Numbered from the stretch's first letter, positions 33,789 to 43,137 are shown. The stretch is 64,000 nt of DNA from Pseudomonas marginalis (GCF_008692035.1 NZ_VTFG01000002.1:1302001-1366000); one strand, 5' to 3'. Made by a program: numbers and translations. Notes: generated by a model not told the origin, from the sequence alone.

Positions 33789-34099
33789 CTAAACTCCTTG
33801 GGATGCAGCCTCTCACTCAGACACCATGCATGCGACAAACGTTTGCAACGGTGACGCATATAGATAGCCACATGGGCTGGGCGGACCGAACTGGCGGCGA
33901 ACTATATCACTGCTGGTACAGGGCGCCCAAGGCCGGAACTGCGCTAGTTCAGTTTAAGGACAGGGAAAAAACGTTGCTGGCTATGTTACTGAGGATCGAT
34001 CTCAGGCATTCGTTGAATAAAGCCTGACGAACTTGCGTGAGGGAATTGATCATTACCGCTATAATCGCCGACTTTTCGTCAGGCTATACGACTTCAGAC
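33789..34099. other. Divergent control region between mlaF and kdsD
   Basis: 311 bases with no gene. It should contain the promoters for both envelope operons. A TATAAT lies at 34060-34065, 35 bases before kdsD. Confidence 0.6.
34060..34065 (+). promoter_or_regulatory. Candidate -10 box for kdsD operon
   Basis: Perfect TATAAT; no good -35 hexamer at normal spacing, so an activator or alternative contacts may be used. Confidence 0.4.
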
Positions 34100-35074
34100 A
34101 TGAGCCAATCCAGCGACCTTATTCAATCCGCGCAACGCACCATCCGCCTCGAAGTTGAAGCCGTAGAAGGCTTGCTGGCCCATATCGACGCAGATTTCGT
34201 ACGCGCCTGCGAGATGATCCTGGCCAGCAAGGGCCGTGTTGTCGTGGTCGGCATGGGCAAATCGGGCCACGTCGGCAACAAGATCGCCGCCACCCTGGCC
34301 AGCACCGGGACCACCGCATTTTTCGTGCATCCGGCCGAAGCCAGCCACGGCGACATGGGCATGATCACCAAGGATGACATCATCCTGGCGCTGTCCAACT
34401 CCGGCACCACCAACGAAATCGTGACCCTGCTGCCGCTGATCAAGCGCCTGGGCATCAAGATGATCAGCCTCACCGGCAACCCGGAATCCACCCTGGCCAA
34501 GGCCGCCGACGTGAACCTGAATGTTCACGTGGACCACGAGGCCTGCCCGCTGAACCTGGCGCCGACCTCCTCCACCACCGCCGCCCTGGTCATGGGCGAC
34601 GCCCTCGCCGTGGCGCTGCTGGAAGCCCGTGGATTCACCGCTGAAGACTTCGCATTTTCCCACCCGGGTGGCGCCCTGGGCCGCCGCCTGCTGCTGAAAG
34701 TGGAAAACGTCATGCATTCGGGCGAGGAATTGCCCCACGTCCAGCGCGGCACTCTGCTGAAGGACGCGCTGATGGAAATGACCCGCAAGGGCCTGGGCAT
34801 GACCGTGATCCTGGAAGCCGACGGGCGCCTGGCCGGGGTATTCACTGACGGTGACCTGCGCCGCACCCTGGACCGCACCATCGATATCCGTACCGCGACC
34901 ATCGACGCCGTGATGACCCCCCATGGCAAGACTGCACGCCCTGAAATGCTGGCAGCCGAAGCATTGAAGATCATGGAAGACCACAAGATCGGCGCGCTGG
35001 TGGTGGTCGATAGCGACGACCACCCGGTGGGCGCCCTGAACATGCACGACTTGCTGCGTGCGGGAGTGATGTAA
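34100..35074 (+). CDS. kdsD: Arabinose-5-phosphate isomerase KdsD
   Basis: 324 residues. It converts ribulose-5-phosphate to arabinose-5-phosphate, the first step to Kdo for LPS. An N-terminal SIS domain (GMGKSGHVGNKIAATLASTG near 49) is followed by two CBS domains (for example VMHSGEELPHV and VMTPHG). The start was chosen as the ATG giving the usual N terminus. The stop is directly followed by the kdsC ATG. Confidence 0.95.
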   Translation: MSQSSDLIQSAQRTIRLEVEAVEGLLAHIDADFVRACEMILASKGRVVVVGMGKSGHVGNKIAATLASTGTTAFFVHPAEASHGDMGMITKDDIILALSNSGTTNEIVTLLPLIKRLGIKMISLTGNPESTLAKAADVNLNVHVDHEACPLNLAPTSSTTAALVMGDALAVALLEARGFTAEDFAFSHPGGALGRRLLLKVENVMHSGEELPHVQRGTLLKDALMEMTRKGLGMTVILEADGRLAGVFTDGDLRRTLDRTIDIRTATIDAVMTPHGKTARPEMLAAEALKIMEDHKIGALVVVDSDDHPVGALNMHDLLRAGVM

Positions 35075-35599
35075 ATGACCAGCGACCTGTTGCAACGCGG
35101 CAAACACATCAAACTGGCGATTTTCGACGTTGACGGCGTGCTGACCGATGGCCGCCTGTACTTTCTCGAAGACGGCAGCGAACTCAAGACGTTCAATACC
35201 CTCGACGGCCAGGGCATCAAGATGCTGATGGCTTCGGGCGTGCAAACGGCGATTATCAGCGGCAGAAAAACCCCCGTTGTGGAACGCCGCGCACAAAACC
35301 TCGGTATTCCTCACCTGTATCAGGGCCGCGAGGATAAACTGGTGGTTCTGGACGAGCTTCTTGGCCAACTCAACCTAAGCTATGAGCAGGTCGCCTATCT
35401 GGGCGATGATCTGCCCGACTTGCCGGTCATTCGCCGAGTGGGCCTGGGAATGGCCGTCGCCAATGCGGCGACGTTTGTTCGCGAGCACGCCCATGGCGTC
35501 ACCACCGCCCGTGGCGGCGAAGGTGCCGCCCGCGAGTTCTGTGAACTGATCCTGCGAGCCCAGGGCAGTCTTGAAGCGGCCCACGCCGCCTACCTATAG
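35075..35599 (+). CDS. kdsC: Kdo-8-phosphate phosphatase KdsC
   Basis: 174 residues of the HAD family: catalytic Asp18 and Asp20 in FDVDGVLTDG, and motif LGDDLPDLPV. It removes phosphate from Kdo-8-P. GGGAG precedes the ATG inside kdsD. It abuts kdsD and lies 8 bases before lptC. Confidence 0.95.
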   Translation: MTSDLLQRGKHIKLAIFDVDGVLTDGRLYFLEDGSELKTFNTLDGQGIKMLMASGVQTAIISGRKTPVVERRAQNLGIPHLYQGREDKLVVLDELLGQLNLSYEQVAYLGDDLPDLPVIRRVGLGMAVANAATFVREHAHGVTTARGGEGAAREFCELILRAQGSLEAAHAAYL

Positions 35600-35607
35600 A
35601 GCGTTTT

Positions 35608-36180
35608 ATGCTGAGTAAAAAGATTCGCAACTTCCTGCTATTCGGAGTCATCGCCGCGCTGTTCCTCGCGGTGGGCTACTGGAATATCAGCCCGGGGCGC
35701 TTCCTCGACCAGCCTGCAGCGCAGGTTGAAGAAGGGGCTATCGACTATTACGCAACCAATGCCTACAGCGTGCAGTTCCTGCCTGACGGCAAGGTGCAGT
35801 ACGAAATGACCTCGGACAAAGTCGAGCATTTGAAGGCCACCGAAGTCACCCTGCTGACTAACCCGGACCTGAACCTGTACCGCGGCACCGAGTTCCCATG
35901 GCATGTCACGAGCAAGCGTGGCGAGGTGAACCCGGACGGCACCGAGGTAGAACTGATTGACTCGGTACGCGTTGCGCGCACTGACGCCAAAAAACGTGAC
36001 ACCGTGATTACCAGCAGTCGCATGACCGTATTCCCACAGAAGCAATATGCGCAGACCGAGCAAGACGTTAGAATCGACGGCGCTGGCGGTGTATCGACTG
36101 GCAAGGGAATGAAAGCGTATTTGAAAGAAAGCAGGATACACCTGCTATCGAACGTAAGAGGACAGTATGAGGCTCGTTAA
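35608..36180 (+). CDS. lptC: LPS export protein LptC
   Basis: 190 residues: one N-terminal membrane helix (about 8-24) and a periplasmic beta-jellyroll domain. It passes LPS from LptBFG to LptA. It overlaps lptA by 14 bases. Confidence 0.93.
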   Translation: MLSKKIRNFLLFGVIAALFLAVGYWNISPGRFLDQPAAQVEEGAIDYYATNAYSVQFLPDGKVQYEMTSDKVEHLKATEVTLLTNPDLNLYRGTEFPWHVTSKRGEVNPDGTEVELIDSVRVARTDAKKRDTVITSSRMTVFPQKQYAQTEQDVRIDGAGGVSTGKGMKAYLKESRIHLLSNVRGQYEAR

Positions 36181-36700
36181 AACTCTCCCTATTTTGCTCG
36201 GTCTGGGCGCAGCACTGGGAAGCGTGAGCGCCTGGGCTCTGCCGAACGATAGCCAGCAACCGATCCACATCTCGGCTGACGATGCGCAACTGGATGACAA
36301 GCAAGGCGTCGCCACCTATACCGGCGGCGTGATCATCACCCAGGGCTCGATGAAGATCACCGGCAACACGGTGACACTGACGCGCACCCAGGCGGGCGAT
36401 ATCGACGTAGTGACTTCGGTGGGCAACCTGGCGTACTTCGAACAGAAGCAGTCGGCTACCGACACCGGCCCGATGAAGGGCTACGGCAAGACCATCCAGT
36501 ATCACGCCCAGCAGAATCGCATCGTGCTGATCGACCAGGCCAAGGTACTCAGCCCCGATGGCAACTCCACGGAAGGCGAGAAGATCACCTATGACACCGT
36601 GAAGCAGATCGCCAACGCCGGTCGCGCCAATGGCAGCAAGGTCACCGCGCCACGCCCACGTATCGACATGGTTATCCAGCCGAAGAAGAAGGCCGAGTAA
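36167..36700 (+). CDS. lptA: LPS transport periplasmic protein LptA
   Basis: 177 residues with a signal peptide (1-24, SVSAWA) and the LptA opening QPIHISADDAQLDDKQG. It forms the periplasmic bridge to LptDE. Overlaps lptC by 14 bases and lptB by 1 base. Confidence 0.95.
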   Translation: MRLVKTLPILLGLGAALGSVSAWALPNDSQQPIHISADDAQLDDKQGVATYTGGVIITQGSMKITGNTVTLTRTQAGDIDVVTSVGNLAYFEQKQSATDTGPMKGYGKTIQYHAQQNRIVLIDQAKVLSPDGNSTEGEKITYDTVKQIANAGRANGSKVTAPRPRIDMVIQPKKKAE

Positions 36701-37425
36701 TGGCAACCCTGAAAGCCCAGCATCTGGCCAAGGCCTATAAAAGCCGTCAGGTCGTGCGCGACGTCAGCCTGTCGATCGACAGCGGCCAGATCGTCGGCTT
36801 GCTTGGCCCTAACGGCGCCGGCAAGACCACCTGCTTCTACATGATCGTCGGCCTGGTCCAGGCGGACCAAGGTCGCGTACTGATCGACGACCTGGATGTG
36901 AGCCACCAGCCAATGCACGGCCGTGCCCGCGCAGGTATCGGCTATCTTCCGCAGGAAGCGTCGATCTTCCGCAAGCTGTCGGTATCCGACAACATCATGG
37001 CCATCCTTGAAACCCGCAAGGAACTCGACCGTGAAGGCCGCCGCAAAGAATTGGAAAGCCTGCTGCAGGAATTCCACATCAACCACATTCGCGACAACCT
37101 TGGCATGAGCCTGTCCGGTGGTGAGCGTCGTCGCGTGGAAATCGCCCGCGCCCTGGCCACTGCCCCCAAGTTCATCCTGCTGGACGAACCGTTTGCCGGC
37201 GTCGACCCTATCTCGGTCGGCGACATCAAGCAGATCATCCACCACCTCAAGGCCAAGGGGATCGGTGTACTGATCACCGACCACAACGTGCGTGAGACCC
37301 TCGATATCTGCGAAACCGCGTATATCGTCAACGATGGCCAGCTGATCGCCGAGGGCGACTCTGCCACCATCCTGGCCAACGAACTGGTCAAGGAAGTGTA
37401 CCTGGGTCACGAGTTCCGCCTGTAA
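36700..37425 (+). CDS. lptB: LPS export ABC ATPase LptB
   Basis: 241 residues with Walker A GPNGAGKTT (36-44), signature LSGGERRRVEIARA, Walker B FILLDEPFAGVDP and H-loop TDHNVRE. It powers LPS extraction from the inner membrane. Last gene of the overlapping block before rpoN. Confidence 0.97.
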   Translation: MATLKAQHLAKAYKSRQVVRDVSLSIDSGQIVGLLGPNGAGKTTCFYMIVGLVQADQGRVLIDDLDVSHQPMHGRARAGIGYLPQEASIFRKLSVSDNIMAILETRKELDREGRRKELESLLQEFHINHIRDNLGMSLSGGERRRVEIARALATAPKFILLDEPFAGVDPISVGDIKQIIHHLKAKGIGVLITDHNVRETLDICETAYIVNDGQLIAEGDSATILANELVKEVYLGHEFRL

Positions 37426-37540
37426 GGCCGCCTGCAAAAACAAGGCGGTGGCAGGTCGTTTGCCCGATGCGCGGGAGTCAATGAAAACCTCCGGATTTTT
37501 ATTGTTACCGCGCTCTAGGCAAAGCCCCCGATATCAGGCA

Positions 37541-37546
37541 TATAAT
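37541..37546 (+). promoter_or_regulatory. Candidate -10 box for rpoN
   Basis: Perfect TATAAT in the 197-base lptB-rpoN gap, 77 bases before the rpoN ATG; no clear -35. Two small GC hairpins lie between it and the gene. Confidence 0.4.
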
Positions 37547-37622
37547 TTGCTTATGTTTGGCGCTCACGCGCCCTGTCGTGGATGGCGCATTGCGCCGGCG
37601 AATAAGGTGTTAAGCCCCTGCC

Positions 37623-39116
37623 ATGAAACCATCGCTAGTCCTGAGAATGGGCCAGCAGCTGACGATGACACCGCAGCTGCAACAGGCCATCCGCCTGCTC
37701 CAATTGTCGACCCTGGACCTGCAACAGGAAATCCAGGAGGCCCTGGAGTCCAATCCGATGCTCGAACGCCAGGAAGAAGGCGACGACTTCGATAATGCAG
37801 ACCCATTGGCCGACAACATCGAGCAAAAACCCAATTCCGACGTACAGGAACCCTCCTACCAGGAAACCGCCCCCACGGTGGATAACCTTGAGGAAGGCGA
37901 TTGGAACGAACGCATTCCCAACGAACTCCCGGTGGACACCGCCTGGGAGGACGTCTACCAGACCAGCGCCAGCAGCCTGCCCAGCAATGACGATGACGAG
38001 TGGGACTTCACCACCCGCACTTCCGCCGGCGAGAGCCTGCAGAGCCATCTGCTGTGGCAACTGAACCTCGCGCCGATGTCGGACACCGATCGCCTGATCG
38101 CCGTGACCCTGATCGACTGCATCAATAACCAGGGTTACCTGGACGAGACCCTCGAAGAGATTCTCGAGGCCTTCGACCCGGAACTGGACATCGAGCTGGA
38201 CGAAATCGAAGCGGTCCTGCACCGCATCCAACAGTTCGAGCCCGCCGGCATCGGTGCCCGCAACCTGAGCGAATGCCTGCTGCTGCAACTGCGCCAGCTG
38301 CCCGCCAAGACCCCATGGCTCGCCGAGGCCCTGCGCCTGGTCACCGACTATATCGACCTGCTGGGCAGCCGCGACTATAGCCAGTTGATGCGGCGCATGA
38401 AGCTCAAGGAAGACGACCTGCGCCAGGTCATCGAGCTGGTGCAAAGCCTCAACCCGCGTCCAGGCTCGCAGATCGAGTCCAGCGAAGCCGAATACGTCGT
38501 TCCCGACGTGATCGTGCGCAAGGACAACGAGCGCTGGTTGGTGGAACTGAACCAGGAGTCGGTGCCGCGCCTGCGGGTCAACCCGCAATATGCCGGTTTT
38601 GTGCGCCGTGCCGACACCAGCGCCGATAACACCTTCATGCGCAACCAGTTGCAGGAAGCGCGCTGGTTCATCAAGAGCCTGCAGAGCCGCAACGAAACCC
38701 TGATGAAAGTGGCCACCCAGATCGTCGAGCATCAGCGCGGCTTCCTGGAATATGGTGACGAGGCGATGAAACCGCTGGTCCTGCACGACATCGCAGAAGC
38801 GGTGGGCATGCACGAATCGACGATTTCCCGGGTGACCACACAAAAATTCATGCATACCCCACGGGGCATATATGAGCTGAAATACTTTTTCTCCAGTCAT
38901 GTCAGCACATCCGAAGGCGGCGAATGCTCGTCCACGGCGATCCGCGCAATCATCAAAAAACTGGTTGCTGCGGAAAATCAGAAAAAGCCGTTGAGTGACA
39001 GCAAGATCGCTGGTTTACTGGAGGCACAAGGCATTCAGGTCGCCCGTCGAACCGTCGCCAAGTACCGCGAGTCCCTTGGGATCGCGCCTTCCAGCGAGCG
39101 TAAGCGTTTGATGTGA
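37623..39116 (+). CDS. rpoN: RNA polymerase sigma-54 factor
   Basis: 497 residues. The Gln/Leu-rich activator-interaction region (residues 8-50), an acidic linker, the core-binding region, a helix-turn-helix (ESTISRVTTQKFMHTPRG) and the RpoN box ARRTVAKYRE (474-483) are all present. It directs transcription of nitrogen, motility and other genes with enhancer-binding activators. The ribosome-binding site is weak. The downstream genes (hpf, ptsN, rapZ, ptsO) follow the standard order. Confidence 0.98.
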   Translation: MKPSLVLRMGQQLTMTPQLQQAIRLLQLSTLDLQQEIQEALESNPMLERQEEGDDFDNADPLADNIEQKPNSDVQEPSYQETAPTVDNLEEGDWNERIPNELPVDTAWEDVYQTSASSLPSNDDDEWDFTTRTSAGESLQSHLLWQLNLAPMSDTDRLIAVTLIDCINNQGYLDETLEEILEAFDPELDIELDEIEAVLHRIQQFEPAGIGARNLSECLLLQLRQLPAKTPWLAEALRLVTDYIDLLGSRDYSQLMRRMKLKEDDLRQVIELVQSLNPRPGSQIESSEAEYVVPDVIVRKDNERWLVELNQESVPRLRVNPQYAGFVRRADTSADNTFMRNQLQEARWFIKSLQSRNETLMKVATQIVEHQRGFLEYGDEAMKPLVLHDIAEAVGMHESTISRVTTQKFMHTPRGIYELKYFFSSHVSTSEGGECSSTAIRAIIKKLVAAENQKKPLSDSKIAGLLEAQGIQVARRTVAKYRESLGIAPSSERKRLM

Positions 39117-39139
39117 CGGGCGGGCCACAGCGTTCCAGT

Positions 39140-39159
39140 GGCGGGTATTCCTACCCGCC
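39140..39159 (+). terminator. Hairpin between rpoN and hpf
   Basis: GGCGGGTA / TACCCGCC with a TTCC loop. Only a short T-rich tail follows, so it may be a partial terminator within the operon. Confidence 0.45.
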
Positions 39160-39191
39160 GCTTTATGCACTGGCAACGAAGGAGAAGCTGT

Positions 39192-39497
39192 ATGCAAGTC
39201 AACATCAGTGGACACCATGTAGAAGTCACCCCTCCACTACGCGACTACGTCGAGCAGAAGCTGAGGAAGCTTGAGGGTCATTTCGACAAGATCACCAACG
39301 TGCAGGTCATCATGAAGGTCGACAAGCTTCAGCAGAAAATCGAAGCGACTCTTCAGATACCCGGTGGAGAAGTGGTCGCCAATGCCGAACATGAAGACAT
39401 GTATGCATCAATCGACTTGCTCACCGACAAGCTTGACCGCCAACTCAAAAAGCATAAGGAAAAGAATCTGAGCCTGCTCCAGGGCACAGGTCGTTAA
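39192..39497 (+). CDS. hpf: Ribosome hibernation-promoting factor, short form
   Basis: 101 residues, the length of short HPF/YfiA. It binds the 30S subunit in stationary phase and promotes 100S dimers. The N terminus MQVNISGHHVEVTPPLRDYV is typical. GGAGAAG is 6 bases upstream of the ATG. Lies between rpoN and ptsN as in other gammaproteobacteria. Confidence 0.95.
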   Translation: MQVNISGHHVEVTPPLRDYVEQKLRKLEGHFDKITNVQVIMKVDKLQQKIEATLQIPGGEVVANAEHEDMYASIDLLTDKLDRQLKKHKEKNLSLLQGTGR

Positions 39498-39507
39498 CTC
39501 TCCCCCC

Positions 39508-39972
39508 ATGATCCGACTTGAAACCATCCTGACCCCCGGCCGTTCCCTCGTGAACGTGCCGGGCGGCAGCAAGAAGAAAGCCCTCGAACAAATTGCCAAC
39601 CTGATCAGCAGCCAAGTGCCTGAGCTGGAGATGCAAGATGTCTTTGAGGCTCTGATTGCCCGTGAAAAACTCGGCTCCACCGGTTTTGGCAACGGCATCG
39701 CCATTCCCCACTGCCGCCTCAAAGGCTGCGAGACACCTGTCAGCGCCCTGCTGCACCTGGACGCACCTATCGATTTCGACGCGATCGACGGCGCCCCGGT
39801 AGACCTGCTGTTTGTTCTGCTGGTCCCACAGGCCGCCACCGACGCACACCTGGAACTGCTTAGGCAGATCGCAAGCATGCTCGACCGCAAGGAAGTACGC
39901 GACAAACTGCGCAGTGCCAGTAGCAACGAGGCGCTGTATCAAGTTGTCCTGGATGAGCAAAACGGGCAGTAA
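39508..39972 (+). CDS. ptsN: Nitrogen PTS enzyme IIA
   Basis: 154 residues with the phosphorylated His68 in GNGIAIPHCRLKG. It receives phosphate from the nitrogen PTS and regulates carbon, potassium and polymer metabolism. No clear ribosome-binding site precedes the ATG, which suggests coupling to hpf 10 bases upstream. Confidence 0.96.
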   Translation: MIRLETILTPGRSLVNVPGGSKKKALEQIANLISSQVPELEMQDVFEALIAREKLGSTGFGNGIAIPHCRLKGCETPVSALLHLDAPIDFDAIDGAPVDLLFVLLVPQAATDAHLELLRQIASMLDRKEVRDKLRSASSNEALYQVVLDEQNGQ

Positions 39973-39974
39973 TC

Positions 39975-40832
39975 ATGCGTTTGATCATCGTCAGCGGCCG
40001 CTCCGGCTCGGGTAAAAGTACCGCCCTCAACGTCCTTGAGGACAACGGCTTCTATTGCATCGACAACCTGCCCGCCGGCCTGCTCCCGGAATTGGCGGAA
40101 CGGGCACTGATCCATACCGAATTGGCCCAGCCCCTGGTCGCCGTTTCGATTGACGCCCGCAACCTGCCGAGCCACCTCACGCGCTTTCCGGAATTGCTCG
40201 AAGAGGTGCGCGCCAAGCACATTCATTGCGATGTGCTGTATCTGGACGCCGACGAAGAAACCCTGCTCAAGCGCTTCTCAGAGACCCGCCGACGTCACCC
40301 CCTCAGCAGCCCGCACCGTTCCCTGGCCGAAGCCATCGAGGACGAAACCAAGCTGCTGGGGCCGATCATTGACCTCGCCGACCTCAAGATCAACACCACC
40401 AGCCTCAACCTGTACCAGTTGCGCGATGCCATCAAGCTCCGCCTGCTGAACCAGCCGGAGCCTGGCACGGCATTTCTGGTCGAGTCCTTTGGTTTCAAGC
40501 GTGGCATGCCGGTGGATGCCGACCTGGTGTTCGACGTGCGCTGCCTGCCCAATCCTTATTGGAAGCCGGAACTGCGCGACCAGTCGGGGCTGGATCAGCC
40601 TGTGGCCGATTACCTGGCCGCGCAACCGGATGTGGAGGAGATGTTCCAGGACATTTCCAGCTACCTGCTCAAATGGTTGCCGCGCTTTGCCGCGAGCAAC
40701 CGAGCCTATGTCACCATTGCCATCGGCTGCACCGGCGGTCACCACCGCTCTGTCTACCTGACCGAGCGCCTGGGCCAGGTGCTGCAACAAACCCTCAAGA
40801 ACGTCCAGGTTCGCCACCGCGACCTTAGCTGA
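39975..40832 (+). CDS. rapZ: RNase adapter protein RapZ
   Basis: 285 residues with P-loop GRSGSGKST at 8-16, and the C-terminal IGCTGGHHRSVYLTE motif. In enterobacteria it senses glucosamine-6-phosphate and directs decay of GlmZ; in Pseudomonas its RNA target is less clear. It starts 2 bases after ptsN. Confidence 0.95.
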   Translation: MRLIIVSGRSGSGKSTALNVLEDNGFYCIDNLPAGLLPELAERALIHTELAQPLVAVSIDARNLPSHLTRFPELLEEVRAKHIHCDVLYLDADEETLLKRFSETRRRHPLSSPHRSLAEAIEDETKLLGPIIDLADLKINTTSLNLYQLRDAIKLRLLNQPEPGTAFLVESFGFKRGMPVDADLVFDVRCLPNPYWKPELRDQSGLDQPVADYLAAQPDVEEMFQDISSYLLKWLPRFAASNRAYVTIAIGCTGGHHRSVYLTERLGQVLQQTLKNVQVRHRDLS

Positions 40833-40848
40833 AAGGAACACCCCCGCG

Positions 40849-41121
40849 ATGCCCGCTCTGGAAATTGAAATCATCAACAAGCTGGGCCTGCATGCCCGTG
40901 CCTCGGCCAAATTCGTCGGTATTGCCGGGCAGTTCCCTTGCCAGATCCGCGCCGGGCGTACACCTGAGAGCATGGTCGATGGCAAAAGCATCATGGCGAT
41001 GATGATGTTGGCGGCCGGCAAGGGCACCAAGATTCATTTGAGCACCGAGGGCGAGCAAGAGCAGGAAGCAATGGACGCCCTGGTGGCGCTGATCAACAAC
41101 TTCTTTGATGAGGGTGAGTAA
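40849..41121 (+). CDS. ptsO: Nitrogen PTS phosphocarrier NPr
   Basis: 90 residues, HPr-like. The phosphorylated His15 lies in NKLGLHARASAKFV and the second site is GKSIMAMMMLAAGKG. It passes phosphate from PtsP to PtsN. Follows rapZ by 16 bases and ends the cluster. Confidence 0.94.
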   Translation: MPALEIEIINKLGLHARASAKFVGIAGQFPCQIRAGRTPESMVDGKSIMAMMMLAAGKGTKIHLSTEGEQEQEAMDALVALINNFFDEGE

Positions 41122-41141
41122 CCCCTACCCCCGCTGAGGCC

Positions 41142-42035
41142 TCACCCCAAGGCGGTATCCATCACCATCATCAAGCAGAACCCCATGCACAACCCCAGGC
41201 TCGCGAGTTTTTCGTGACCGTTGCGGCGCGACTCCGGGATCACTTCGTGGGTGACCACCAACAGCATCGCGCCAGCGGCCAGTGCCAGGCCCAACGGTAA
41301 CAGCACCTCGGCCAGGGTCACCAGCCAGGCGCAAAGCACGGCGAACACCGGCTCTACCAAGCCTGACGCGGCGCCGATCAGGAACGCCCTGATCCGCGAC
41401 ATCCCTGCCCCAGCCAATACCAGCGCAATGACCAGGCCTTCGGGCACATCCTGCAAAGCAATGCCCATGGCCAAGCTGTCGGCATCCGGCATGCCGCCGC
41501 CGGCTGAGACGCCAACGGCCATGCCTTCGGGGATATTGTGGGCGATGATGGCAAACACGAACAGCCAGATACGCGGTGGAATCACCGGTTTATCCGGTGT
41601 GCCCACCAACATCTCCGGGCTGGCGCCGGAGACCTTGCGGTCCACCAGATACAGACCGAACGCCCCCAGCATGATGCCGAAGCTGATCAGCCCACCTGCC
41701 CCCCAGGGCGAAAGACCAAGGGCTTCGGCCGCAGCAATTCCCGGCACGACCAGCGAAAACGCGGTCGCCGCCAGCATCACACCGGCACCGAAGCCCAACA
41801 AGGTATCGCTCAACGCCACCGGCATCCGCCGAATCACCAAGACCGGAACCGCCCCCAGCGCCGTGCCAAGCGCGCAAATCGCCCCGCCCTGCAGGGCGCG
41901 CATGATGCGCGGTGCCAGATCCAGCCAGGCCAGCCCGTGGGCCACCAGCAATGCAGTACCTGCCAACAGCAGCAGCGAACCAAACGCATAACGAAACATT
42001 CGCACGCTGCTGATCGCCAGTGTTTCAGTGCCCAT
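41142..42035 (-). CDS. ZIP family metal transporter
   Basis: 297 residues with about eight membrane segments. The metal-binding motifs HNIPEGMAVGV and ALQDVPEGLVI identify the ZIP family (ZupT/GufA-like). The long N-terminal hydrophobic region is usual for this subgroup. It probably imports a divalent cation (Zn2+, Mn2+ or Fe2+). Its position next to the Mn superoxide dismutase operon could suggest Mn2+ (inference). Convergent with ptsO. Confidence 0.88.
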   Translation of the reverse strand: MGTETLAISSVRMFRYAFGSLLLLAGTALLVAHGLAWLDLAPRIMRALQGGAICALGTALGAVPVLVIRRMPVALSDTLLGFGAGVMLAATAFSLVVPGIAAAEALGLSPWGAGGLISFGIMLGAFGLYLVDRKVSGASPEMLVGTPDKPVIPPRIWLFVFAIIAHNIPEGMAVGVSAGGGMPDADSLAMGIALQDVPEGLVIALVLAGAGMSRIRAFLIGAASGLVEPVFAVLCAWLVTLAEVLLPLGLALAAGAMLLVVTHEVIPESRRNGHEKLASLGLCMGFCLMMVMDTALG

Positions 42036-42068
42036 AGTCGGCCTTAGATCTTGTTATGGAAGTGAATG

Positions 42069-42680
42069 TCAGGCCAACGCGGCCTGATAGCGTGCGGCGA
42101 CTTCCGGCCAGTTGATAACACTGTAGAAGGCGTTGATGTATTCAGGTCGACGGTTCTGGTAGCGCAGGTAGTAAGCATGCTCCCAGACGTCCAGGCCGAG
42201 GATCGGCGTGTTGCCATTCATCAACGGGCTGTCCTGGTTGCCGCTGCTTTCCACTATCAGCGTCTTTTGCGGAGTGACACTCAACCACGCCCAGCCGCTG
42301 CCGAAACGGGTCAAGGCGGCCTTGGTGAAGGCTTCCTTGAAACTGTCGAAACCGCCGAGTTGCTCTTCTACAGCTTTTCCCAATGCGCCGTCGGGCTTGC
42401 CGCCACCTTTAGGCGACATCACCGCCCAGAACAGCGAGTGGTTGGCATGGCCGCCGCCTTGGTTGATGACGGCCGCACGCAGTTTTTCCGGCAGTTGCTG
42501 CACGCTGGACACCAGTTTTTCTACAGGCCAGCCCGCAAACTCGGTGCCCTCGACCGCCGCATTGAGGTTATTGATGTAGGTCTGGTGGTGCTTGGTGTAG
42601 TGAATCTCCATGGTTTGCGCATCGATATGCGGTTCCAGGGCATCGTAGGCATAGGGCAAGGCAGGCAAGGTGTAGGTCAT
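42069..42680 (-). CDS. sodA: Superoxide dismutase, Mn type
   Basis: 203 residues. Metal ligands are visible: His27 (HYTKHH region), a second His in HANHSLFW, and Asp and His in DVWEHAYYLRY. The GNQDSPL glutamine is the MnSOD type rather than FeSOD. GGAG is 8 bases before the ATG. In P. aeruginosa (sodM) it is the last gene of the Fur-controlled fagA-fumC-orfX operon, the same order as here. Confidence 0.95.
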   Translation of the reverse strand: MTYTLPALPYAYDALEPHIDAQTMEIHYTKHHQTYINNLNAAVEGTEFAGWPVEKLVSSVQQLPEKLRAAVINQGGGHANHSLFWAVMSPKGGGKPDGALGKAVEEQLGGFDSFKEAFTKAALTRFGSGWAWLSVTPQKTLIVESSGNQDSPLMNGNTPILGLDVWEHAYYLRYQNRRPEYINAFYSVINWPEVAARYQAALA

Positions 42681-42681
42681 A

Positions 42682-43110
42682 TCAATGTGCTCCGTATTGA
42701 GACGGGGTCGGCTGCACCGCAGTACCGCCCAGCAAGCGATGGGTGCGCGGGTACTCACCGTGATCGCTGATGAAATTCAACAGTTCGACGTAAGTCTTGC
42801 TGCTCTGGCGCAGCGCCGCTTCCCGCAGCTGCGGGCTCAGGCGCACGTCCTGCATGGCCTGTAGCAAGCGCTGGTGAATAGCGCAGAGGTATTCGGCGCT
42901 TTCCTCGGGCTGATTCAGGCGCAGGTGCAAATCCGCCAGGTTGTGATGGGAAATGACGCAAGCCGCTACAGCTTCGTCGGCATTCGCCCAGCGCTCGAAC
43001 AACACTTGAGCCAGGGCCAGGGCTTGCAGATAGGCCTCGCGAGCGTCAACCAATTCGCCCTGCATAAAGCAGCGATTGGCGCGTTCGATCGTGCGTTTCC
43101 AGTGCTCCAT
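42682..43110 (-). CDS. OrfX, helical protein of the fumC-sodA operon
   Basis: 142 residues, mostly amphipathic helices resembling TPR units (ERANRCFMQGELVDAREAYLQALALAQ). Function unknown; it is the conserved orfX between fumC and sodM. GGAGG is 6 bases before the ATG. One base separates it from the sodA start. Confidence 0.88.
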   Translation of the reverse strand: MEHWKRTIERANRCFMQGELVDAREAYLQALALAQVLFERWANADEAVAACVISHHNLADLHLRLNQPEESAEYLCAIHQRLLQAMQDVRLSPQLREAALRQSSKTYVELLNFISDHGEYPRTHRLLGGTAVQPTPSQYGAH

Positions 43111-43137
43111 GGTGAGCCTCCAAAGCAGGGTCGGTGA

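Noticed and set aside
34094..35368. A 424-codon minus-strand frame across kdsD and kdsC
   Set aside because: Gly/His/Gln-rich with no fold; kdsD and kdsC motifs are on the plus strand.
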